From contig NZ_QMEX01000015.1 of NCBI RefSeq assembly GCF_003284925.1, positions 1 to 52,089 on the forward strand: a stretch of DNA of 52,089 nt. The letters run 5' to 3'. A model generated the notes under the pieces. That model saw only the letters and a program-made list of their open reading frames with translations. It was not told the origin of the DNA and ran no database searches. Positions 45,169 through 52,089 of this stretch are shown here, one piece after another. The DNA comes from Mycolicibacter senuensis (lineage in GTDB: Bacteria > Actinomycetota > Actinomycetes > Mycobacteriales > Mycobacteriaceae). Each line of letters begins with the position of its first letter. Positions within the stretch are counted from its first letter, which is position 1. Both the position numbers and the translations under genes were made by a program.

Positions 45169-45920
45169 TTCTTCCCCTTCTCGGTGCCGGCGAAGGCGTC
45201 GCGGTGCTCGTCGGCCACCCCGGCGAGGTTGAGTTCGAAGGTGAAGCCCTGCTCCATCCGGTAGCTGCTGTTGACCTTCTGCACATCGATGAGGTTGAGA
45301 GCCTCCTTGGCCGCCCGGATCACCCGGGTGTCTTTAGCTGCGATGTCGCGGGCCACCCGCAGTGCGGCCTCATCGAGCTCGGCGCGGGGCACCACCTCGT
45401 GCACCGAGCCGTACTGGTGCAAGGTGGCGGCATCCACGGTGGCCGCGGTGTAGAACAACCGGCGCATCATGTGCTGCGGCACCAGCCGGGACAGGTGGGT
45501 GGCCGCGCCCAGTGCGCCACGCTCCACCTCCGGCAGGCCGAACTTGGCGTCGTCGGAGGCCACGATCACGTCGGCGTTGCCGACCAGTCCGATGCCGCCG
45601 CCGACGCAGAAGCCGTTGACGGCGGCGATCACCGGTACCGCGCACTCGTAGACGGCCTTGAAGGCGGCGAAGCAGCCCCGGTTGGCGTCGATCAGCGCGG
45701 TGAAGCCCTCGGTGTTCTGCATCTCCTTGATGTCCACGCCGGCGTTGAAGCCGCGCCCCTCGGCCCGCAGGATCACCGCATGGGTGGCCATGTCGTTGCC
45801 TGCGGCGGTGATGACGTCGCCCAGCTCGAACCAGGCCCGCGAGGGCAGCGCATTGACCGGCGGATAGTCGACGGTGACCGCGACGATCCCGGGTTCAACG
45901 GTCATGGATGTGATCGGCAT
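45165..45920 (-). CDS. echA20: EchA20, ring D-opening crotonase-family hydrolase
   Basis: A 251-residue crotonase-fold enzyme, close to M. tuberculosis EchA20 (Rv3550), which hydrolyses the enone ring of HIEC-CoA. Oxyanion-hole segments are LRAEGRGFNAGVDIKEMQ and AVNGFCVGGGIGLVGNADVIVAS. The helical C-terminus has MEQGFTFELNLAGVADEHRDAF. ATG at 45920 is chosen for length match with the family; an upstream in-frame start at 45965 would add 15 residues and run close to the operator. It heads the minus-strand unit echA20-ipdA-ipdB-ipdC; the KstR2 box lies 57 bp upstream. Confidence 0.94.
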   Translation of the reverse strand: MPITSMTVEPGIVAVTVDYPPVNALPSRAWFELGDVITAAGNDMATHAVILRAEGRGFNAGVDIKEMQNTEGFTALIDANRGCFAAFKAVYECAVPVIAAVNGFCVGGGIGLVGNADVIVASDDAKFGLPEVERGALGAATHLSRLVPQHMMRRLFYTAATVDAATLHQYGSVHEVVPRAELDEAALRVARDIAAKDTRVIRAAKEALNLIDVQKVNSSYRMEQGFTFELNLAGVADEHRDAFAGTEKGKK

Positions 45921-45977
45921 CTGCTGTTCCTGGCTTTCCCTGTCGATTCGGGGGGCGTGAACCACCTGAGCTACCTA

Positions 45978-45991
45978 AGCAAGCACTTGCT
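45978..45991. promoter_or_regulatory. KstR2 operator between echA20 and the Rv3549c-like SDR gene
   Basis: AGCAAGCACTTGCT matches every fixed base of AnCAAGnnCTTGnT and is nearly a full palindrome. TACGCT (45995-46000) follows, then 6 nt, then the GTG at 46007: the same box-hexamer-start geometry as at fadE30. Confidence 0.92.
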
Positions 45992-46006
45992 TGGTACGCT
46001 AGCACA

Positions 46007-46783
46007 GTGTCTGATCTCAAGTCCGGTTCCCTCTATTTCGGATTGACCGGAAAAGTGGTGCTGGTGACCGGTGGTGTCCGCGGTGTCGGCGCGGGTATCA
46101 GCGCCGTCTTCGCCGACCAGGGCGCCACGGTGGTGACCTGTGCGCGCCGGCCCGGGGACGGCCTGCCGTACGAGTTCCACTCCTGCGACGTCCGCGACGA
46201 CGACGCGGTCAAGAGCCTGATCGAGACGGTGGTCGCCAAGCACGGCCGGCTTGACGTGGTGGTCAACAACGCCGGCGGGTCACCGCATGCGTTGGCCGCC
46301 GAGGCCTCGGCCAACTTCAGCCGCAAGATCATCGAGCTCAACCTGCTGGCGCCGCTGCAGGTTGCCCAGCATGCCAACGCCGTCATGCAGACCCAGGACA
46401 GCGGCGGGTCGATCGTCAACATCACCAGCGTGAGTGGTCATCGGCCGTCGCCGGGCTCGGCGGCCTACAGCGCGGCCAAGGCCGGCGTGGACAACCTGAC
46501 CGCCACCCTGGCCGTCGAGTGGGCCCCCAAGGTGCGGGTGAACTCGGTGGTGGTCGGCATGGTCGAGACCGAGCAGTCCGAGCTGTTTTACGGCGACGCC
46601 GAGTCGGTGGCTGCCGTCGGCGCCACCGTGCCGCTGGGCCGGCTCGCCAAGCCGGCCGACGTCGGCTGGGCGGCGGCCTTCTTGTCTTCTGAGGCCGCGT
46701 GCTACATCAGCGGCGCCACCCTGGAAGCCCACGGCGGCGGCGAGGCGCCCGCCTACCTCGACGCTTCGAGCGCCAACAAATAA
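46007..46783 (+). CDS. Short-chain dehydrogenase of the KstR2 regulon (Rv3549c-like)
   Basis: A 258-residue classical SDR. The NAD(P) motif is VTGGVRGVGAGISAVFAD, then VVVNNAGGSPHALA, the catalytic region ITSVSGHRPSPGSAAYSAAKAGVDNL with Ser, Tyr and Lys all present, and GATLEAHGGGEAPAYLDASSANK at the end. It matches Rv3549c by order. The first start, GTG at 46007, has no ribosome-binding site but a TACGCT hexamer 6 nt upstream, so a leaderless message is likely. The second SDR gene follows after 14 bp. The reaction within HIP or propionate-chain degradation is not established from sequence. Confidence 0.9.
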   Translation: MSDLKSGSLYFGLTGKVVLVTGGVRGVGAGISAVFADQGATVVTCARRPGDGLPYEFHSCDVRDDDAVKSLIETVVAKHGRLDVVVNNAGGSPHALAAEASANFSRKIIELNLLAPLQVAQHANAVMQTQDSGGSIVNITSVSGHRPSPGSAAYSAAKAGVDNLTATLAVEWAPKVRVNSVVVGMVETEQSELFYGDAESVAAVGATVPLGRLAKPADVGWAAAFLSSEAACYISGATLEAHGGGEAPAYLDASSANK

Positions 46784-46797
46784 AGGAGAGAGCACAC

Positions 46798-47703
46798 ATG
46801 GGACTTCTCGACGGCCGCGTGGTCATCGTCACCGGAGCGGGCGGCGGAATCGGGCGGGCGCATGCGCTGGCCTTCGCCGCCGAGGGCGCCCGGGTGGTGG
46901 TCAACGACATCGGTGTGGGCCTGGACGGCTCGCCGGCCGGTGGCGGTAGTGCCGCCCAGGGCGTGGTCGACGAGATCGTCGCGGCCGGTGGGGAAGCCGT
47001 CGCCAACGGTTCCAATGTTGCCGACTGGGATCAGGCCGCAGCGCTGATCCAGACCGCGGTCGAGCACTTCGGCGGGTTGGATGTGCTGGTCAACAATGCC
47101 GGGATTGTGCGGGACCGGATGTTCGCCAATGCCACCGAAGAGGAATTCGACGCCGTCACGGCGGTGCACCTCAAGGGCCACTTCGCCACCATGAAGCATG
47201 CCGCCGCCTACTGGCGGGCGCAGTCCAAGGCCGGCGAGACCGTGGACGCCCGCATCATCAACACCAGTTCGGGTGCCGGTCTGCAGGGCAGTGTCGGGCA
47301 GGCTACCTACAGCGCTTCCAAGGCCGGTATTGCCGCGCTGACGCTGGTCGCCGCGGCCGAGATGGGCCGCTACGGCGTGACCGTCAACGCCATCGCCCCG
47401 TCAGCGCGCACCCGGATGACCGAGACGGTGTTCGCCGACATGATGGCGACGCAGGACCAGGCGTTCGACGCGATGGCGCCGGAGAACGTCAGCCCGCTGG
47501 TGGTGTGGCTGGGCAGCGTGGAATCCAAGGACGTGACCGGCAAGGTCTTCGAGGTCGAGGGCGGCAAGATCCGCGTCGCCGAGGGCTGGGCGCACGGTCC
47601 GCAGATCGACAAGGGTGCGCGCTGGGATCCGGCCGAATTGGGCCCGGTCGTCAGCGACCTGCTGGCCCAGGCGCGCACGCCGGTGCCGGTGTACGGGGCC
47701 TGA
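46798..47703 (+). CDS. Short-chain dehydrogenase (Rv3548c-like)
   Basis: A 301-residue SDR of the 3-hydroxyacyl-CoA dehydrogenase/17beta-HSD4-like group. The cofactor motif is VTGAGGGIGRAHALAFAAEGARVVVNDIGVGLDG, a phrase typical of the peroxisomal multifunctional-enzyme-like SDRs that act on CoA esters. The catalytic region is NTSSGAGLQGSVGQATYSASKAGIAAL. The C-terminal 50 residues (EGWAHGPQIDKGARWDPAELGP) extend beyond the core fold. AAAGGAGAG at 46782-46790 fixes the ATG. It is the second gene of a KstR2-controlled pair. It ends 93 bp before the convergent LuxR-type gene. Confidence 0.9.
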   Translation: MGLLDGRVVIVTGAGGGIGRAHALAFAAEGARVVVNDIGVGLDGSPAGGGSAAQGVVDEIVAAGGEAVANGSNVADWDQAAALIQTAVEHFGGLDVLVNNAGIVRDRMFANATEEEFDAVTAVHLKGHFATMKHAAAYWRAQSKAGETVDARIINTSSGAGLQGSVGQATYSASKAGIAALTLVAAAEMGRYGVTVNAIAPSARTRMTETVFADMMATQDQAFDAMAPENVSPLVVWLGSVESKDVTGKVFEVEGGKIRVAEGWAHGPQIDKGARWDPAELGPVVSDLLAQARTPVPVYGA

Positions 47704-47796
47704 GTCGTCGGACAGTGAGGTGCCGCTGCGACGACCGGTCTTGTTCGCCGCACTCGCACGCTTCGCCTGATACGTCGCGGGGCAACGTCGTCGGGC

Positions 47797-50700
47797 TCAG
47801 ATATGCCTTGCCGCTTCCTGGACGAGTTGCACGCGGGAAGAGATACCGAGCTTGGTATAGATGTGGTTCAGGTGGGAGTGCACGGTTCGCGGCGAGATGC
47901 TCAGTTTCGAGGCGATGTCCTTGTCGCGGAGTCCAGCACTGACGAGCCGGATCACGTTGTGTTCGGCCGGAGTCAGCGAAGCCCAACCACGCGACGGGCG
48001 TTTACGCCTGCCTTCGGTGCTGGACGCGTAGGCGATGGCCTCAGCGATCGACGATGCAGTTCCCTGGTCCCAATGACGCTCAAAGTCGTCCTGCCGCATT
48101 GCTTCTCGTAGAGTGTTGAGTGCGTCGGTGTATTCGGCGTCGTACACCTTGGAGCGGGCCGTGCCGACGATATCTCGGGCACTGGCCGCCAGGCCGAAAA
48201 GCCGTGCTGCGCGAGGGTGTTGGCCCGCAGCGCAGTTCACTGCTGCTAGCGACTCGATTAGTTCGGGGACGGCCAGGTATCCCCCGGTTTCCGCGGCGAT
48301 CGCCAACGCGTGACGCGCGTCTTCCTCGGCCTGCTTGAGTTTCCCCTCGGCCATCGCTACCCGGGCACGTATCTCCAGTAGCAGTACCCGCTGGAATCCG
48401 GAACCCACGGCAAGCGCCTCGTCGGCCAGGTGGCGCGCCGTGACCAGGTCGCCGGACGCCAACGCGGCCCTGGCGACCGGATTGCCGGTTATTGCCAGCA
48501 GTTGCGGCAGTGCGCACGTGTCAAACGCTGCGGCACCGGCGCCGACCGCACCGGACACATCACCGGCGGCCAGCGACACGTCCGCCACCGTCCCGAAGCT
48601 GACGGCACGGTGGAAGTCGATGAGGTCCGTGGCAGCCTCGACGCACGCGTCCGCTGCGGCCCGGGCACCTCGGGTATCCCCTTGGCACGCAAGGGCCTCG
48701 GCCAGGACGGCCAGACTCTGGGTGCTGAACAGCGGATCGCCTGCTGCCTCGGCCTCGACAGCCACGCTCCGGGTCTTCTCGACGGCCATGGTGAGTTCGC
48801 CCCGATGAAGGTGTGTCAATCCCAAGCAGAGCCGGCACAGGCGCGAAACCGACCAGTCGCCGACCGCGTCGGCGAGGCGCTGCCCTTTCTCCGCGGCCAC
48901 GCGCGTGGTGGCCAGGTCCCCGGCGACGAAGGCGGAATAGGCCTGTACGCCATATATCTGCGCCAGCCGCCAATCGTCGTCGAGGGCGGGAGACAGTGCG
49001 ATGGCCTGCTCGAAGTAGGGCAGGGCCAGCTCAGGGCTGTAGCTCGAGGTGAAACCGCAGGCTGCCAGCGACCAGGCGAGCAGGGCCGGGTCATCGAGAC
49101 GCCGCGCGATGGCGACTGCCTCCTCAGCTTGATCGGCATGGCCGTAGTCGCCGGTCAACGCCTCGAAGATGGCCTTGTCGGCGAGAGCGCGGGCGCGCGC
49201 GGCAGGTGCCATCGAGGCGGGCGTGGTGAGAACGGCATCGAACCACGCCAGGCCCTCCAAGGTCTGACTATGGATCCACAGCGGGAACAACGACGAGGCG
49301 AGATGTGCGGCCAGCTCGATGTCGCCATGTTCACGACTCCAGTTGAAGGCGGCCCTGAGGTTGTCGATCTCGAGTTCGGCCTGCGCAATGTGCCATCCGT
49401 ACCCGGCGGTCACCCCGGCGTCGAACAGTGCTGTGTAGTGGTCACGGTGGCGCGCCCGGATGGCCTCAGCTTCCCCGGCCTGCTCCAGCTTCTCCAGGGC
49501 GTACTGCTGCACAGTCTGCAGCAGCCGGAACCGCGTCGATTCTCCGGTGCTGTCGGCTATCACCAGCGATTTATCCACCAGCTGCGTGAGTTTGTCGACG
49601 ATGTGTCCACGCGGCAGGTCAGTGCTGCCGGCGACAGCGTGGGCGGCGTCAAGGTCGAACCCGCCCCGAAACGGCGCCAATCGGCGAAACACCACGCGTT
49701 CGGATTCGCTCAACAAATCGTGCGACCAGTCCTCCGACGCTCTCAGCGTCTGTTGGCGCGGCACCGCAGTGCGCGCGCCACCGGTCAACAGTTGGAAGCG
49801 TTCGCCTAGCCCGTCGGCGATCTCGGTCAGCGACAACGCTCGGGCGCGTGTCGCGGCAAGCTCGATGGCCAACGGCACCCCATCCAGCCGCTGGCAGATC
49901 TCGGCTACCAAGGCGGCATCGTCGGTGGTGCCGGTGAAACCCGGCCGAACCAGCCGAGCGCGCTGACGGAACAAGTCGACAGCCTCGTCGGCCGGCGAGA
50001 GCGAGGGGGTCGTCCAGGTCACCTCGCCGGCCACGCCAATGGGTTCCCGACTTGTCGCCACGATTGTCAGCTCCGCGCTGGCGGCCAATAGCGTGGCGAT
50101 CAGCCGTGCGCACGCGTCCAGGAGGTGCTCACAATTGTCGAGCACCATCAGCAATTGCCGGCCTGCGATCAAGGACACCAGAGTGTCGAGTGGGGAGCGG
50201 TCGGGTCGATCAGGCAGGCCCAGCGTTTTCGCTACTCGCTCGGGAATCAGTTCGGGATCAGTGATCGGCGACAGATCTACACACCATGCCCCGTCGCGGT
50301 ACCTGCCGGCCACCTCATCGGCCAGTTGCAGCGCCAGCCGTGTCTTGCCGACTCCACCGGTGCCGGTCAACGTCACAAGCCGGTTGCCGTCAACGAGCCG
50401 CCGGAGCTCGGTCAGTTCCGCATCGCGTCCGACGAAACTGGTCAGCGGCGTCGGAAAATGCGGCTCGGCCACCGGTTTTCCCGTTAAAAGGGGCGGAAAA
50501 TCGGTGACGAGGTCGCGGTGGCAGAGTTGGCTCACGCGCTCCGGATACGGTCGGCCGGGAAGCCGATGAACACCCAGATCATGCAGCCACGCCTCCAAGG
50601 GAAGCCGATCACCCACCAACTCCCGGGCCGTCTCCGACAACACCGTCTGACCGGCATGGGCCAGGTCGCATAGCCGCGCGGCGCGGTTCACCAGGGATCT

Positions 50701-51042
50701 CGGGTACGCATCCGGTTCGACCGGCGGCACCTCGTCGGCGTGCACTGCGATTCGCGGCTGGATGGGTGCCGAAGGCGTGCGCTGCAGCGCTATAGCGCAC
50801 GCCACCGCGGCACCGGTGTCCGCGAACCCGGCGGCGAACCTGTCTCGGCGGTCCTGCTCCGTCAGGCGGATACCGCGGTGGCCGGCCACCACCTCGGCCA
50901 GCGTGCGCTCCAGCCACGAGAGCGCGGCGGTCGACAACGACTCCGTACCGGGCTGCCACTGTGGCCGGGGATCCCCGGCGTCTACCACCAGGACCGTCCG
51001 CGCTACGGCAGGCGCGAAACCCGCCTCGCTCGCGTTCGACAA
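47797..51042 (-). CDS. LuxR-family regulator with cyclase-like and NB-ARC ATPase domains
   Basis: A 1081-residue regulator of the large mycobacterial LuxR/cyclase-related type (Rv0386, Rv1358 and Rv2488c are relatives by layout). Residues about 15-180 look like a class III nucleotide cyclase domain (PRIAVHADEVPPVEPDAYPRSLVNRAARLCDLAHAGQTVLS) but the metal-binding aspartates of an active cyclase are not apparent. An NB-ARC/AAA ATPase follows, with P-loop TGTGGVGKTRLA (about 227-238) and Walker B-like LLMVLDNCEHLLDAC. The middle third is helical TPR-like repeats. The last 62 residues are a LuxR HTH (LTPAEHNVIRLVSAGLRDKD, then SPRTVHSHLNHIYTKLGI). The ligand and targets are unknown. It stands alone, divergent from the secreted-protein gene. 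Confidence 0.88.
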   Translation of the reverse strand: MSNASEAGFAPAVARTVLVVDAGDPRPQWQPGTESLSTAALSWLERTLAEVVAGHRGIRLTEQDRRDRFAAGFADTGAAVACAIALQRTPSAPIQPRIAVHADEVPPVEPDAYPRSLVNRAARLCDLAHAGQTVLSETARELVGDRLPLEAWLHDLGVHRLPGRPYPERVSQLCHRDLVTDFPPLLTGKPVAEPHFPTPLTSFVGRDAELTELRRLVDGNRLVTLTGTGGVGKTRLALQLADEVAGRYRDGAWCVDLSPITDPELIPERVAKTLGLPDRPDRSPLDTLVSLIAGRQLLMVLDNCEHLLDACARLIATLLAASAELTIVATSREPIGVAGEVTWTTPSLSPADEAVDLFRQRARLVRPGFTGTTDDAALVAEICQRLDGVPLAIELAATRARALSLTEIADGLGERFQLLTGGARTAVPRQQTLRASEDWSHDLLSESERVVFRRLAPFRGGFDLDAAHAVAGSTDLPRGHIVDKLTQLVDKSLVIADSTGESTRFRLLQTVQQYALEKLEQAGEAEAIRARHRDHYTALFDAGVTAGYGWHIAQAELEIDNLRAAFNWSREHGDIELAAHLASSLFPLWIHSQTLEGLAWFDAVLTTPASMAPAARARALADKAIFEALTGDYGHADQAEEAVAIARRLDDPALLAWSLAACGFTSSYSPELALPYFEQAIALSPALDDDWRLAQIYGVQAYSAFVAGDLATTRVAAEKGQRLADAVGDWSVSRLCRLCLGLTHLHRGELTMAVEKTRSVAVEAEAAGDPLFSTQSLAVLAEALACQGDTRGARAAADACVEAATDLIDFHRAVSFGTVADVSLAAGDVSGAVGAGAAAFDTCALPQLLAITGNPVARAALASGDLVTARHLADEALAVGSGFQRVLLLEIRARVAMAEGKLKQAEEDARHALAIAAETGGYLAVPELIESLAAVNCAAGQHPRAARLFGLAASARDIVGTARSKVYDAEYTDALNTLREAMRQDDFERHWDQGTASSIAEAIAYASSTEGRRKRPSRGWASLTPAEHNVIRLVSAGLRDKDIASKLSISPRTVHSHLNHIYTKLGISSRVQLVQEAARHI

Positions 51043-51759
51043 GATGTACCGTCCCTACCAGCCGCAATGGTCATGCGAGCGGCTGGCCCTGCTGTCCAGG
51101 ATGGAGCGCGGCGATACGTCTTGGTTCCCGACCATGTAGGTATTTCTACCGGTACTTCCGCGAGTGCGCCATTGGCCACTTTTGAGAACTTTTGCCGATG
51201 TTGTCGGAGGCGCAGTGCCGGACAGTGGTCGGGACGGGCTGCGCTTGCCCGCTGCGCGCCGGACGGTTTGATCTTCGCCCCGCAGCGGTCCACCTGATCG
51301 CGACCTTCCGAGCGAAGCACCGAGCAGCGGCGGCGGCTCTTCATGGCCATGGTCATGCGGGCGCGAGCGGGGCGCGGGCCCGTTCCTTTGACGTGTTGCG
51401 GCTGCCGGGCATGGCGATTCCAGCAAACCGAAATTAAAGGTGATCCCGATACGCACGCTGTCCTCTAATGCGCACTCAGGTCTAGGTATATAAAGGAGGG
51501 TCGGTAAAAATACTTATACGCCCAGCCGACTTGCTGTGAATAATGCCGACTGCTGAATGTGACGGGCGTCGCAGCAGTGTGACGGTGGTCTCAAAACGCC
51601 GTTGCAACAGTCGCTTTCGTCATTCCAGCCGGGAGTGAAATGCACATATCAACATGATATTCATCACAGTTTATGGTCCCTAAGTTGTCCATCAGTGGAC
51701 GCCTGGCCATAATTCGAACCTTCAGGAATTCTTAGTAGAAACTGTTGAGAGGTTCTTCC
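51043..51759. other. 717-bp intergenic region without a convincing gene
   Basis: Short open frames on both strands here lack a plausible ribosome-binding site and family resemblance. The right half (about 51440-51759) is clearly richer in A and T than the rest of the window, for example TAGGTATATAAAGG near 51484-51497. It should contain the promoters of the LuxR-type gene (left) and the secreted-protein gene (right). A small inverted repeat GTCCA-TCAG-TGGAC lies at 51687-51700. No tRNA or repeat family was recognised. Confidence 0.6.
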
Positions 51760-52089
51760 ATGGGTCGGCGAGTGTCTAGCAAATTGGTACGTTCGTCGGG
51801 TCGGGGTTCGGTGCGGCGTCGCGTGGTGGGCGCGTCGAGTTCGGTGGCGGCGTTTTTGGCGTTTGGGGTGGCTCCGGTGGTGGCGGCGCCGAGTGCGCAG
51901 GCCGATGATTTCGGGCTGGATGCGTTCTGGGATTTCTTCGGTGTCGGTGATGGTGGCGTTGCGTCGGACTTTGAGCTGTTCGATGTGTCGACGTGGGGTG
52001 TGCCCGGTGTGGCTGAGGGTGGCTTGTTCGGGTTGTGGGATGCCGATCATGCCGAGTTGTGGCAGGAGACGTTCTATCTGCCGTTGCAT
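51760..52089 (+). CDS. Secreted mycobacterial protein, N-terminal part (PGRS-type candidate)
   Basis: The first 110 codons of a gene cut by the window end. ATG at 51760 is preceded by GAGAGG at 51747-51752. The N-terminus is basic (GRRVSSKLVRSSGRGSVRRR), followed by a hydrophobic stretch ASSSVAAFLAFGVAPVVAAP and AQADDFGLDAFWDFF, the pattern of a long signal peptide with cleavage near AQA. In mycobacteria this N-terminus precedes glycine-rich PGRS-type or other long low-complexity surface proteins; the glycine-rich part would be beyond the window. Many codons end in G or T (GGT, GTG, TTG, TCG) rather than the C preferred by neighbours. Function unknown. Confidence 0.65.
   Translation, partial: MGRRVSSKLVRSSGRGSVRRRVVGASSSVAAFLAFGVAPVVAAPSAQADDFGLDAFWDFFGVGDGGVASDFELFDVSTWGVPGVAEGGLFGLWDADHAELWQETFYLPLH

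Noticed and set aside
51003..51437. Small open frames on both strands upstream of the LuxR-type gene
   Set aside because: No ribosome-binding site, no recognisable family, composition typical of random GC-rich frames; possibly remnants but nothing shows this.
51687..51700. Small inverted repeat GTCCA-TCAG-TGGAC as an operator
   Set aside because: Five-base arms are expected by chance in a region of this size, and no regulator is linked to it.

Overview
The window is high-GC actinobacterial DNA from a member of the Mycobacteriaceae. Most genes match, in order and sequence, the Mycobacterium tuberculosis cholesterol-catabolism locus running from arsB2 (Rv3578) to Rv3548c. Start codons are often GTG and many adjacent genes overlap by ATGA, GTGA or TGATG. 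Homologue names come from recalled family knowledge, not from a database search.

Region 1 (1-4629): a partial ArsB-like permease, an MBL-fold hydrolase, the cholesterol repressor kstR and the divergent fused acyl-CoA dehydrogenase fadE34, with a perfect KstR operator between the last two. Region 2 (4681-20542): eight alpha-glucan and trehalose genes, glgE-glgB, mak-treS-malQ and treX-treY-treZ. They cover maltose-1-phosphate polymerisation, glycogen branching, trehalose/maltose interconversion, maltose phosphorylation, debranching and TreYZ trehalose release. In M. tuberculosis they lie at four separate loci; here they sit inside the steroid locus. Region 3 (20539-25074): a secreted Rv3572-like protein, kshB, then hsaA-hsaC-hsaB for steroid ring A/B degradation, with two KstR operators between kshB and hsaA. 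hsaD, expected between hsaA and hsaC, is absent.

Region 4 (34865 down to 25154, minus strand): fadD3-fadE31-fadE32-fadE33(ipdE2), continuing without a large gap into a choloylglycine-hydrolase-family enzyme, a secretory lipase, an aminotransferase, a hemophore-like protein and an unrecognised 422-residue protein, then closed by a long hairpin. Region 5 (35014-38708, plus): fadE30(ipdE1)-ipdF-kstR2-fadA6. A perfect KstR2 operator separates regions 4 and 5. Region 6 (38720-42468) is accessory: two TetR regulators, one carrying an in-frame 57-bp tandem repeat, a DUF899 protein, a VOC protein, and a DUF559 nuclease-like gene lying between two nearly identical 57-bp palindromes. Region 7 (42471-47703): ipdC-ipdB-ipdA-echA20 (minus) and two SDR genes (plus), divided by a second perfect KstR2 operator. 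Region 8 (47797-52089): a large LuxR-type ATPase regulator, a 717-bp stretch without a convincing gene, and the start of a secreted mycobacterial protein cut by the window end.

Together the steroid genes cover 9alpha-hydroxylase reduction (KshB), ring A/B opening (HsaA, HsaB, HsaC), a side-chain dehydrogenase (FadE34), and degradation of the C/D-ring propionate HIP (FadD3, IpdE1-IpdE2, IpdF, IpdC, EchA20, IpdAB, FadA6). They fall under two TetR repressors, KstR and KstR2, whose operators are readable in the sequence. The most notable departures from the standard layout are the embedded glucan/trehalose cluster, the missing hsaD and nat, the Ntn-hydrolase/lipase insertion, the repeat-expanded TetR gene and the palindrome-flanked DUF559 gene.
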